From an uncultured Eubacteriales bacterium (lineage in GTDB: Bacteria; Bacillota; Clostridia; Lachnospirales; Anaerotignaceae), in contig CAUHBX010000061.1 in the NCBI GenBank assembly GCA_959604475.1, positions 1 to 6,308 on the forward strand: DNA of 6,308 nt, written 5' to 3'. The number at the start of each line of letters is the position of its first letter. The stretch's first letter is position 1. Of this stretch, positions 1 through 5,828 are shown in pieces. The position numbers were made by a program, and so were the translations under genes. The notes beneath the pieces are model-generated. The model did not search any database, was not told the DNA's origin, and saw only the letters and a list, made by a program, of their open reading frames with translations.

Positions 1-135
1 AAAAAGGGCCCTGTCTTTATTAGCCTTTACATCCTCTATAATTTTTGAAACATTATCTTCAACGCCGGTGGCGCTTATTCCTCTTGCAAAAATCTCATCA
101 TTGCTTGTTTTGGAATAATCCATTATTTTTATCAT
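1..135 (-). CDS. hisD: Histidinol dehydrogenase, N-terminal fragment (cut by window edge)
   Basis: The first 45 codons of a gene that runs off the left edge. HisD is a cytoplasmic NAD-dependent enzyme that oxidises L-histidinol to L-histidine in the last two steps of the pathway. The visible peptide begins MIKIMDYSKTSNDEIF and continues with VSKIIEDVKANKDRALF. The second part matches the usual HisD N-terminal pattern (V..I..DV...GD.AL) that precedes the catalytic domain. The catalytic Zn and histidinol ligands lie outside the window. The ATG overlaps the hisG stop by one base (TGATG). A GGGGTG ribosome binding site lies inside the hisG 3' end about 8 bases upstream, so translation is probably coupled. 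An in-frame ATG four codons later (123) is possible but has a worse-placed binding site. The identification relies partly on position after hisG. Confidence 0.88.
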   Translation of the reverse strand, partial: MIKIMDYSKTSNDEIFARGISATGVEDNVSKIIEDVKANKDRALF

Positions 136-779
136 CAGTTATCACCCCGAACATTACATATGTCGTTTACTTTACTGCATATCTCCATAATCTCACTGTT
201 CTTAAACTTATAGCTTACCTTATTTGAAATAAGCCTTGCGCTGATAGTAAGTATTTCCTCAAGAACCTCAAGATTATTTTCTTTAAGTGTCGTGCCTGTT
301 TCAACTATATCAACAATAACGTCGCTCATTTTAAGAATAGGAGCAAGCTCTATTGAACCATTAAGCTTTATTATATCTATTTGCCTGCTTTTACCGGAAT
401 AATATTCCTTAGCTATATTGGGAAACTTTGTGGCTACCCTAAGGGTTCTTGCCGTGTTATCCCTAAAGCCTTTATGGCCCGCAACGCACATACGGCATTT
501 TCCCATATTTAAATCCGCAAGCTCAAATACATCCGGCTCATATTCCAAAAGGATATCCTTTCCTGCTACGCCAATATCAGCGGCGCCTCTTTCAACGTAA
601 ATCGCTACGTCAGATGGCTTGACCCAAAAATATCTTACCTTATTTTCCTCATTCTCAAATATCAGCTTTCTGTTTGTCTCAAGAATAGACGGACAGCTGT
701 ATCCAGCCTCGTCAAATATTTTATATACTTTTTCACCAAGCCTGCCTTTAGGGAGAGCCACATCAATCCACTGTTTCAA
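135..779 (-). CDS. hisG: ATP phosphoribosyltransferase catalytic subunit, short form, TTG start
   Basis: HisG condenses ATP with PRPP to N1-(5-phosphoribosyl)-ATP, the first committed step of histidine synthesis, in the cytoplasm. The 214 residues fit the short HisG class, which lacks the C-terminal regulatory domain and works as a hetero-oligomer with HisZ. Visible family motifs are VALPKGRLG (residues 7-15), RGAADIGVAGKD (64-75) and the PRPP-binding loop DIVETGTTLKENNL (157-170). The open frame extends to another TTG at 788, but that codon lies only 1 base from the AAAGGGGG ribosome binding site (790-797). The TTG at 779 is 10 bases away and gives the usual few residues before the ALPKGRL motif, so I chose it. 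The start lies inside the hisZ 3' end, which suggests translational coupling and matched subunit synthesis. Confidence 0.93.
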   Translation of the reverse strand: MKQWIDVALPKGRLGEKVYKIFDEAGYSCPSILETNRKLIFENEENKVRYFWVKPSDVAIYVERGAADIGVAGKDILLEYEPDVFELADLNMGKCRMCVAGHKGFRDNTARTLRVATKFPNIAKEYYSGKSRQIDIIKLNGSIELAPILKMSDVIVDIVETGTTLKENNLEVLEEILTISARLISNKVSYKFKNSEIMEICSKVNDICNVRGDN

Positions 780-1878
780 TGTTTTCAAGCCCCCTTTCTT
801 TTATTTTAACAATACGCCCGTATTTACCTTTTTGAGGCATTTCGGCAAATGCAGCGACACTTTCGCCTCCTGATATTATATTGTTTACGCTCTCAGCAAT
901 AAAGTCTGCTTCTGTTTTGCTGTCATATAAAATCAGAACGTCAGCGTCAAGTTCCTCATCATCTGTGTTCAGCCAGTCCAGCATATCAAGATACAGTGCA
1001 AATCCGATAGCCCCCGCATCCTTGCCAAGCTTATGCAGAAGCTTGTCATATCTGCCTCCTGACAGAATATTGGACGGTATACCTCCAACATAGCCTTTAA
1101 AAACTATGCCGTTGTAGTAGCTCATATCGTTGATAATAGAAAAATCAATATTAATATTCCTATCACAGCCATATATTTTCAACATGTTATATACATTTTC
1201 AAGCTCATCAATTACTGCGTCTGTTCTATTGTTTATGCTTAACTTTTTAAGTTCGTCAATAACGTCCTCAAAGGAGCCATAGAGCGAAGCAAGTTTTACC
1301 GCCTTTTCCGTTAGGCTTACACCAAGTCCGAAATCGGCACAGGCCTTTTTTATGCCAACAGCGTTCTTTGCGCTTACATAGCTTAAAAGGATTTCTCTTT
1401 TATTCTCGGGAATATCTTTAAAGAGCTCATAAACAAAGCCTGTATGAGATATGTCCAGGATATAATTGTCTGAGATTTCTTCAAGGCTTTTAGCCGCAAG
1501 CATAAGAACTTCCCCAACAGAATAGATGTCTATGCTTCCCATGCACTCCAGCCCGGTCTGCATAATCTCTTTAAACTCATTACCTCCCTTCCTTGCACGG
1601 TAAACGTTTTCACTGTAATATACCTTTTGAATGCAGTCTATATTTTTTACATTCTTGGCAATAGAAAGCGTAACATCGGGTTTGAGCGCCATCAATTTCC
1701 CATTGAGGTCGGTAAAAGTAATAATGTTGCTGTTTAAAAGGAAATTTTTGTTTTCGGCATATAGGTCGTATTCTTCGAACTTATTCATCTTATACTGTTT
1801 GTATCCAAATTTTTTATAAAGATTTTTAAAGCGGAGAATTGCTTCCTCATCATTTTTTATATATTTTTTTTCGCTCAT
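763..1878 (-). CDS. hisZ: ATP phosphoribosyltransferase regulatory subunit (HisRS-like paralog)
   Basis: HisZ is a catalytically inactive histidyl-tRNA synthetase paralog that binds short HisG and confers activity and histidine feedback control. The 371-residue protein shows the class II synthetase fold. It has a motif-2-like segment, YYSENVYRARKGGNEFKEI (88-106), a HisRS-type block, MSYYNGIVFKGYVGG (252-266), and a motif-3-like segment, ILSGGRYDKLL (271-281) with GAIGFAL (289-295). After about residue 311 there is a roughly 60-residue alpha/beta-looking tail (DVLILYDSKTEADF, then ISGGESVAAF). It recalls a shortened anticodon-binding domain and is absent from the shortest HisZ proteins. The ATG has an AGGAG site 8 bases upstream and is the first gene after a strong promoter. 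The immediately following short hisG excludes a true hisS. Confidence 0.93.
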   Translation of the reverse strand: MSEKKYIKNDEEAILRFKNLYKKFGYKQYKMNKFEEYDLYAENKNFLLNSNIITFTDLNGKLMALKPDVTLSIAKNVKNIDCIQKVYYSENVYRARKGGNEFKEIMQTGLECMGSIDIYSVGEVLMLAAKSLEEISDNYILDISHTGFVYELFKDIPENKREILLSYVSAKNAVGIKKACADFGLGVSLTEKAVKLASLYGSFEDVIDELKKLSINNRTDAVIDELENVYNMLKIYGCDRNINIDFSIINDMSYYNGIVFKGYVGGIPSNILSGGRYDKLLHKLGKDAGAIGFALYLDMLDWLNTDDEELDADVLILYDSKTEADFIAESVNNIISGGESVAAFAEMPQKGKYGRIVKIKERGLENIETVD

Positions 1879-1886
1879 ATCGTAAT

Positions 1887-1891
1887 CTCCT
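1887..1891 (-). promoter_or_regulatory. Ribosome binding site of hisZ
   Basis: AGGAG on the minus strand, 8 bases before the hisZ ATG. It fixes the start of the first cistron of the his operon. Confidence 0.85.
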
Positions 1892-1907
1892 ATAATGTAA
1901 TGGATTC

Positions 1908-1936
1908 ATTATAGTACACTTTAGTGTGGTAGTCAA
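1908..1936 (-). promoter_or_regulatory. Sigma-A promoter of the hisZGD operon
   Basis: Minus strand TTGACT (-35, 1931-1936), a 17-base spacer and a perfect TATAAT (-10, 1908-1913). The predicted transcription start is near 1901, giving a leader of only about 23 bases before the hisZ ATG. This leaves no room for a T-box or attenuator upstream of hisZ. The strength of the match suggests high basal activity that would need repression. Confidence 0.9.
1912..1931. promoter_or_regulatory. Candidate his operon operator (palindrome in promoter spacer)
   Basis: The 20-base inverted repeat TACCACACTAAAGTGTACTA (minus strand) has a perfect 12-base core, ACACT-AA-AGTGT (1916-1927). It lies almost entirely between the -35 and -10 boxes of the his promoter, where a bound protein would block RNA polymerase. 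Histidine-responsive repressors, including TrpR-family HisR/YerC-type proteins, are known to control his genes in some Firmicutes. The regulator here is not identified, and linking it to that family is inference. Confidence 0.55.
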
Positions 1937-1960
1937 GTAAAGCGTTTTATAATTTATTTA

Positions 1961-1989
1961 TTGAATATTTTTCATATTGACATTATAAT
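1961..1989 (+). promoter_or_regulatory. Sigma-A promoter of the DUF308 gene
   Basis: TTGAAT (1961-1966), a 17-base spacer and a perfect TATAAT (1984-1989) on the plus strand, divergent from the his promoter with about 25 bases between the two -35 boxes. The expected transcription start near 1996 lies downstream of the first in-frame ATG at 1992, which argues for the later start at 2034. Confidence 0.8.
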
Positions 1990-2033
1990 GTATGTTAATC
2001 GTTAAATCAATCTATGAAAGGATGACACAATTT

Positions 2034-2705
2034 ATGGAACTATTAAAAAAAGCCCTTGGCGCCTATGTTACTTTTGCCTTTATATTTGTTGTATTAGGCA
2101 TATGTTTTTTGGCATGGCCCCAGACTTCAATACTTACTATATGTTATATTTTAGGAGCTGTTATACTTGCATGGGGAATTGTAAAAATATCCGGGTTTGT
2201 TAAAAATAAAGACAGCAATAAAAGCTTTTCATTTCAATTTAATCTAGTACTTGGTATTTTCCTTGCTGTCGCAGGCGCCTTGCTTCTTGTTTTTCCTAAA
2301 TTTATTATACCTGTATTTCCTATTTTAATTGGTATAATGATAACAGCAGACGGGCTGCATAAAATAAAAGCCGGAATTGACGCAAAAGCAATGAATCATA
2401 AAAACTGGTGGCTAATAGAAATTGCAGCACTTGTTACAATAATATTTGGCATATGCCTTATATTAAATCCCTTTGAGGCAACCAATGCTATGATAATTCT
2501 TCTTGGCTTTGCTCTCCTGATAGATGGTATACAAAACATAATCGTTATTGTTAGCACATTTAAGCTTATGAGCCAAATGGTGTCAGAGAAAGACTTAAAA
2601 GAAACAGAATTTGAGGAAACGGACATACCTAATGCACCTGATGACGATATTTCCACAGAGGAAATTAAACCAGAAGATATGATAATAGAAGATAAAGAAC
2701 AGTAA
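2034..2705 (+). CDS. DUF308 / HdeD-like six-helix membrane protein with acidic tail
   Basis: A 223-residue membrane protein. About six hydrophobic helices are visible (approximately 10-28, 33-54, 69-88, 91-112, 125-145 and 151-172), arranged as helix pairs with repeated proline-bounded patterns (LAWPQ, LVFPKF, ILNPFE), typical of the HdeD/DUF308 family. Residues 182-223 form a strongly acidic, probably cytoplasmic tail. HdeD is linked to acid resistance in enterobacteria, but no molecular function is established for the clostridial relatives and none is assigned here. The open frame extends to an ATG at 1992, which precedes the predicted transcription start. The ATG at 2034 has an AAAGGA site (2017-2022) 11 bases upstream and removes a non-hydrophobic 14-residue leader. 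The gene stands alone between its own promoter and terminator. Confidence 0.82.
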   Translation: MELLKKALGAYVTFAFIFVVLGICFLAWPQTSILTICYILGAVILAWGIVKISGFVKNKDSNKSFSFQFNLVLGIFLAVAGALLLVFPKFIIPVFPILIGIMITADGLHKIKAGIDAKAMNHKNWWLIEIAALVTIIFGICLILNPFEATNAMIILLGFALLIDGIQNIIVIVSTFKLMSQMVSEKDLKETEFEETDIPNAPDDDISTEEIKPEDMIIEDKEQ

Positions 2706-2734
2706 AAAGGCTCCCCTGTTGGGGAGTCTTTTAA
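2705..2734 (+). terminator. Intrinsic terminator of the DUF308 gene
   Basis: A 12-base-pair stem (2705-2716 with 2721-2732, one G-U pair) closed by a TGTT loop. The core is CTCCCC/GGGGAG, with an A-rich 5' side and a U-rich 3' side. It begins at the last base of the stop codon, so the gene is monocistronic. Confidence 0.93.
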
Positions 2735-2759
2735 TTTATACACAAATTTTCTGCTGCTG

Positions 2760-2811
2760 TATAAATTTAAATACATAAGTAGAATTATATCTACAGTCAT
2801 TTAAATTTATA
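2760..2811. repeat. Nested inverted repeat (13-base outer, 5-base inner arms)
   Basis: The outer arms TATAAATTTAAAT (2760-2772) and ATTTAAATTTATA (2799-2811) are perfect reverse complements. Inside them, GTAGA (2779-2783) and TCTAC (2790-2794) form a second perfect pair around ATTATA. As DNA this could be a protein site about 130-180 bases upstream of the -24 element. As RNA it would be a weak AT-rich hairpin. The AT-rich outer arms could arise by chance more easily than the inner pair would suggest. Confidence 0.6.
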
Positions 2812-2840
2812 TAATCTTATCTAAAATTCTCCATACATAG

Positions 2841-2862
2841 ACACATATTTCTCTTTATGTGT
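2841..2862. promoter_or_regulatory. Candidate upstream activator site (inverted repeat)
   Basis: ACACATA (2841-2847) and TATGTGT (2856-2862) are perfect inverted arms around an 8-base spacer. The centre lies about 88 bases upstream of the -24 GG of the sigma-54 promoter, within the usual range for dimeric bacterial enhancer-binding proteins. The regulator is unknown; the functional reading rests on position and symmetry only. Confidence 0.5.
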
Positions 2863-2937
2863 TTTATAGCCATAATATCATGTCTTAATTTTTAGTCATA
2901 CGTCTCAATTTATATAATATCACTATATTTTTAAAAG

Positions 2938-2955
2938 TTGGCACACATATTGCTT
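2938..2955 (+). promoter_or_regulatory. Sigma-54 (RpoN/SigL) -24/-12 promoter of the YkvI gene
   Basis: TTGGCACACATATTGCTT matches the sigma-54 consensus (YTGGCACG-N4-TTGCW) at all positions except one (A for G after TGGCAC). The invariant GG (2940-2941) and GC (2952-2953) are separated by exactly 10 bases. The expected start is near 2965, about 46 bases before the ATG. No competing sigma-A promoter with proper spacing was seen nearby. Confidence 0.83.
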
Positions 2956-2967
2956 TATATAAATCCA

Positions 2968-2977
2968 ACAGGCCTGT
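2968..2977. repeat. Perfect 10-base palindrome at the predicted transcript start
   Basis: ACAGGCCTGT is fully self-complementary and lies just after the predicted sigma-54 transcription start. It could be an accessory protein site or chance; no function is assigned. Confidence 0.35.
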
Positions 2978-2997
2978 AACAGAATTAAAATAACTTT

Positions 2998-3003
2998 AGG
3001 AGG
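2998..3003 (+). promoter_or_regulatory. Ribosome binding site of the YkvI gene
   Basis: Perfect AGGAGG, 7 bases before the ATG at 3011; it decides the start. Confidence 0.92.
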
Positions 3004-3010
3004 ATTTATA

Positions 3011-4162
3011 ATGGATAATAAAGCAAAAGGCGCTTCATTCGGAGCCCTGTTTTCAGTAGCTTCTGTCTGGTTCGGTTCACATGCCGGCGGAGGCTTCGCG
3101 ACAGGCAATCAGACCACGCAGTACTATGTTCAGTTCGGCTGGTTTGCCCCTATTATGGCTCTGCTGGCAATGGCAATACTTGCATGTGTCATAAGGGAAT
3201 GTGTCATTATGTACAGAAATCATAATTTTACAAATTATAAAGAAATGTTTGAAGAAATGTGGGCCCCGTATACAAAGCTTGAATTGATATATGAGCTCTA
3301 CATGATTCTCATAGTTTTTGTTGCCACTGCAGTATCAATATCAGGAGCAGCCACTCTTTTCACCGAGTTTGGCCTTTCCTATGGCATATCAATTATAGTT
3401 ATAGGGATAATTCTTTTCCTGCTGACTATCTTCGGGGCTAAGCTCGTTGCTAAAGCATCTACTATAATGTCAATAGTAATACTTATTTGCAGTTTCTCAA
3501 TATTCATTATCGGTATAGCGGTAAAATCAGATGTTATTTCTACTGTGTTTGCTACTAAGCAGATTGAAGGTGTTACAAATAATTTTCCTCAGGCCCTTTG
3601 GAAGGTATTTGTATATGCAGGATACCAGTCTGTATGTATTCCTGCACTGTGCAGCTGCTCGTTGGTGCTTAAAAAACGAAGCGATGCATCAAAAGCAATG
3701 TTTATTGCTTTTCTTATGAATGGAATCGCTCTTGCGCTTTCTTCAGTAATGCTTATAGGATGGTATAAGGATTTTATGGGTGCAGGGCAGCTGGCGCTTC
3801 CGACTCTGTATGCATGTAAAGCAATGGGAATGCCTGTCCTTTATTACGCTTACAGCATTTCTTTATGTCTCTGCTTTATTTCAACAGGAGTTACGTCCAT
3901 ATACGGATTAATCCCTCGTTTTGCAAACTTTAGGGCTCTTAAAGGTATGAGTGAGAGGAAAAGGAGTTCTATACTTTCAGCACTTGCAATTATTATAGGT
4001 ATGCTCCTTGCCCTTACAGGACTTGTTAATCTTGTAAAATACGGTTACGCTTATTGCGGATACATAGGACTTGCGGTTGTTGTAATACCCATGCTTACAA
4101 TAGGCCGTTATAAAAATAGGATATTTGCCGAAAAAAATCCGGAATGGGCTACAAACAAATAA
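3011..4162 (+). CDS. YkvI-family membrane transporter (LeuT-fold type)
   Basis: A 383-residue integral membrane protein resembling the YkvI family (COG3949), related to the APC/LeuT-fold superfamily of amino-acid and other small-molecule transporters. The substrate of this family is largely uncharacterised. The N-terminal FGSHAGGGFATGNQ (21-34) is a glycine-rich first helix, as expected for an unwound substrate/ion-binding TM1. About ten hydrophobic segments follow (near 45-65, 95-117, 123-143, 150-171, 196-220, 229-251, 265-295, 320-343 and 347-364, some containing more than one helix), ending in a short polar C-terminus. YAGYQSVCIPALCSCS (202-217) is a polar, Cys-rich membrane segment. The ATG follows AGGAGG (2998-3003) by 7 bases. 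The preceding sigma-54 promoter implies activator-controlled, probably nutrient-responsive expression; amino acid or amine transport is an inference. Confidence 0.85.
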   Translation: MDNKAKGASFGALFSVASVWFGSHAGGGFATGNQTTQYYVQFGWFAPIMALLAMAILACVIRECVIMYRNHNFTNYKEMFEEMWAPYTKLELIYELYMILIVFVATAVSISGAATLFTEFGLSYGISIIVIGIILFLLTIFGAKLVAKASTIMSIVILICSFSIFIIGIAVKSDVISTVFATKQIEGVTNNFPQALWKVFVYAGYQSVCIPALCSCSLVLKKRSDASKAMFIAFLMNGIALALSSVMLIGWYKDFMGAGQLALPTLYACKAMGMPVLYYAYSISLCLCFISTGVTSIYGLIPRFANFRALKGMSERKRSSILSALAIIIGMLLALTGLVNLVKYGYAYCGYIGLAVVVIPMLTIGRYKNRIFAEKNPEWATNK

Positions 4163-4170
4163 AAAAGGTT

Positions 4171-4195
4171 GTAAATGACTTCACACCCCATTTAC
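4171..4195 (+). repeat. Small inverted repeat after the YkvI stop codon
   Basis: GTAAATG (4171-4177) and CATTTAC (4189-4195) are perfect 7-base arms around an 11-base loop. There is no U-tract, so it is not a terminator by itself. It may stabilise the mRNA 3' end or be incidental. Confidence 0.4.
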
Positions 4196-4204
4196 TTACT
4201 ATAA

Positions 4205-4242
4205 AGCCGCTGACAATCATCAGCGGCTGAATTTATGTTTTT
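4205..4242 (+). terminator. Terminator of the YkvI gene
   Basis: A perfect 9-base-pair stem, AGCCGCTGA (4205-4213) with TCAGCGGCT (4220-4228), around a CAATCA loop. It is followed by an interrupted T-rich stretch ending in TTTTT (about 4232-4242). The U-tract is imperfect, so termination may be shared with the symmetric hairpin further on. Confidence 0.75.
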
Positions 4243-4297
4243 ACCATATAATTTTCAGTGACCTAATCGATATGGCCGGTGTAGATTTGGAATTAAA

Positions 4298-4335
4298 GAA
4301 AAAACAGCAAAGCTTAAAAGCTCTGCTGTTTTTTC
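4298..4335 (-). terminator. Symmetric hairpin terminator of the MATE gene, likely bidirectional
   Basis: Outer arms GAAAAAACAGCA (4298-4309) and TGCTGTTTTTTC (4324-4335) pair over 12 bases. After one A/C mismatch, AGCTT (4311-4315) pairs with AAGCT (4318-4322) around a two-base AA centre; a real RNA loop would open one or more of these pairs. T-runs flank the hairpin in both orientations. It directly follows the MATE stop codon and can also back up the convergent YkvI transcript. Confidence 0.9.
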
Positions 4336-5718
4336 TTATACTTCTATTTGTTTACTCTCTGCTTTCTTCATTTCAGCCAGTGTCTTCCTAAAATACTTAA
4401 CAAATAATATTGAAGTGGTCAATACCGCCAACGAATCTGCTATTGGCTCTGCTAAATACACTGACATTGCTTTATCTGCAAAGAAATTAGGAAGTATATA
4501 TATAAGTGGTATAAGAAGAATTATTTTTCTCAGTACTGCAAGGAATAAAGATGTCTTAGCGTTTCCGATAGCTATAAAAGTCTGCTGGCATGCAATCTGT
4601 ATTCCGAAAATTCCTGACACTGCAAAATAAATTCTCATTGCCCATGAAGCATAGCTTACAAGCTCAGGTTCTGAGTTAAACATCATAACAAATGTTCCCG
4701 GGAACAGCATTATGAGTATCCATAGTCCCATTGAATAGCAAAGGCAAACCTTTAAAAGCAAAGTAAACGATTCCTTTACTCTTGATGAGTTACCGGCACC
4801 GTAATTATAGCTGGTTATAGGCTGGGCTCCCTGCGTAAGTCCCTGTAAAGGTAGCATTGAGAACTGCATAACCGTCGATAAAATTGTCATAGCCCCTACA
4901 GCAACGTCGCCGCCGTATTTAAGCAGGGAAGAGTTAAAGCATACGCTAATTACACTTTCAGTAGCCTGCATAATAAATGGTGATACACCAAGGGCCAAGC
5001 ACGGCAGAAGCACTTTAAAGTCAATTTTAAAATATTTCTTTTTCAGCTTTATTCCTGTCTTTTTTCCCGACAAAAAGGCTATTACCCAAACGGCGGACAC
5101 AGCCTGCGATATTATTGTGGCTAAAGCCGCACCCTTTACTCCCATATTTAACCCAAATATAAGAATAGGGTCAAGCACTATATTCATTACCGCACCGATT
5201 ATAACTGAAAGCATACTTACCTTCGTAAAGCCCTGGCATGTAATAAACATATTCATTCCAAGAGCTAACTGTACAAAAATAGTACCCAGGACATAGATTT
5301 TCATATAGTCTACTGCATATCCAATTGTATTCTGGCTCGCGCCAAATATAAGCAGAAGCCTTTCTCCGAATATGTAAAGCAGAACCGTGAGAACTACACT
5401 TATCGTCACCAAAAAAGTAAAGCAGTTACCCATTATTTTTTCCGCTTTATCGTGTTCTTTTCGTCCCATACATATGGATACCTGCGGAGCGCCTCCCATT
5501 CCAACAAGGCAGGCAAATGCTGAAACAAGCATAATTACAGGCATACAGACTCCGACGCCGGTCAATGCAAGACTTCCAACATCAGCCATATGTCCTATAT
5601 AAATTCTGTCTACCATATTGTACAGCAGATTAACAAGCTGAGCTATAACCGAAGGTACTGCAAGCTTAAAAAGAAGCCTTCCTACCTTTTCTGTCCCTAA
5701 AAATTCTTTATTTTCCAA
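4336..5718 (-). CDS. MATE-family multidrug/cation efflux transporter, TTG start
   Basis: A 460-residue, roughly 12-helix membrane antiporter of the MATE family, closest in look to MepA-type proteins. Members export cationic drugs, dyes or metabolites using a Na+ or H+ gradient; the substrate here is unknown. Family signatures are VNLLYNMVDRIYIGHM (29-44), GGAPQVSICMGRKEHDKAEKIMGN (75-98), IVLDPILIFGLNMGVKGAALAT (180-201) and the second-half GLTQGAQPITSYNYGAGN (293-310). The two halves show the expected internal pseudo-symmetry, and the length is normal. The start is TTG. An in-frame TAA lies upstream, no ATG occurs until residue 35, and AAAGGGG (5727-5733) sits 8 bases before the TTG. The preceding gene has its own terminator and no convincing promoter was found in the 60-base gap, so expression may depend on read-through or a weak promoter. 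Confidence 0.93.
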   Translation of the reverse strand: MENKEFLGTEKVGRLLFKLAVPSVIAQLVNLLYNMVDRIYIGHMADVGSLALTGVGVCMPVIMLVSAFACLVGMGGAPQVSICMGRKEHDKAEKIMGNCFTFLVTISVVLTVLLYIFGERLLLIFGASQNTIGYAVDYMKIYVLGTIFVQLALGMNMFITCQGFTKVSMLSVIIGAVMNIVLDPILIFGLNMGVKGAALATIISQAVSAVWVIAFLSGKKTGIKLKKKYFKIDFKVLLPCLALGVSPFIMQATESVISVCFNSSLLKYGGDVAVGAMTILSTVMQFSMLPLQGLTQGAQPITSYNYGAGNSSRVKESFTLLLKVCLCYSMGLWILIMLFPGTFVMMFNSEPELVSYASWAMRIYFAVSGIFGIQIACQQTFIAIGNAKTSLFLAVLRKIILLIPLIYILPNFFADKAMSVYLAEPIADSLAVLTTSILFVKYFRKTLAEMKKAESKQIEV

Positions 5719-5770
5719 AACCTCTACCCCTTTACTACCTTAATAATCTGTAACTGTCTGCAACATCTAT

Positions 5771-5809
5771 AAAAAATACCGCAGGTATAGAAAACTTCTA
5801 TCCCCGCGG
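5771..5809 (-). terminator. Intrinsic terminator of the small Cys-rich protein gene
   Basis: On the minus strand a 14-position stem (5796-5809 with 5779-5792; one G-U and one mismatch) closes a 3-base loop. Its tip is ATAGAA/TTCTAT and its base is CCGC/GCGG. TATTTTTT follows directly. It separates the small gene from the MATE gene. Confidence 0.9.
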
Positions 5810-5828
5810 CTAATTCGTTATTCAAAAA

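Larger units (their letters stand above)
2735..2937. other. Gene-free, AT-rich upstream region of the YkvI gene
   Basis: No credible coding frame was found between the DUF308 terminator and the sigma-54 promoter; an antisense open frame here is mostly a shadow of the DUF308 gene. The stretch holds the nested inverted repeat at 2760-2811 and the inverted repeat at 2841-2862. This spacing is usual for enhancer sites of a sigma-54 promoter. Confidence 0.6.

Noticed and set aside
1948..1953. Extra TATAAT on the plus strand between the divergent promoters
   Set aside because: The -35 position (about 1925-1930) reads TGTGGT, so this is probably incidental in AT-rich DNA.
1887..1960. Possible T-box or histidine attenuator before hisZ
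   Set aside because: The promoter lies too close to the start (leader about 23 bases), with no room for specifier or antiterminator stems.
1977..1982. Perfect TTGACA on the plus strand upstream of the DUF308 gene
   Set aside because: No acceptable -10 box lies 16-18 bases downstream (about 1999-2006 reads as CGTTAA-like), whereas TTGAAT at 1961 pairs at exactly 17 bases with a perfect TATAAT.
2396..2800. 134-codon minus-strand open frame
   Set aside because: It is mostly antisense to the DUF308 gene, crosses that gene's terminator, and has no ribosome binding site or recognisable protein features.
2880..2914. Imperfect direct repeat of about 15 bases (ATGTCTTAATTTTTA and ACGTCTCAATTTATA), 20 bases apart
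   Set aside because: 12 of 15 positions match in very AT-rich sequence; two copies only, so chance is not excluded.
2958..2963. TATAAA as a sigma-A -10 box paired with TTGGCA at 2938
   Set aside because: The spacing is 14 bases, too short for sigma-A, and the same bases fit a sigma-54 -24/-12 element exactly.
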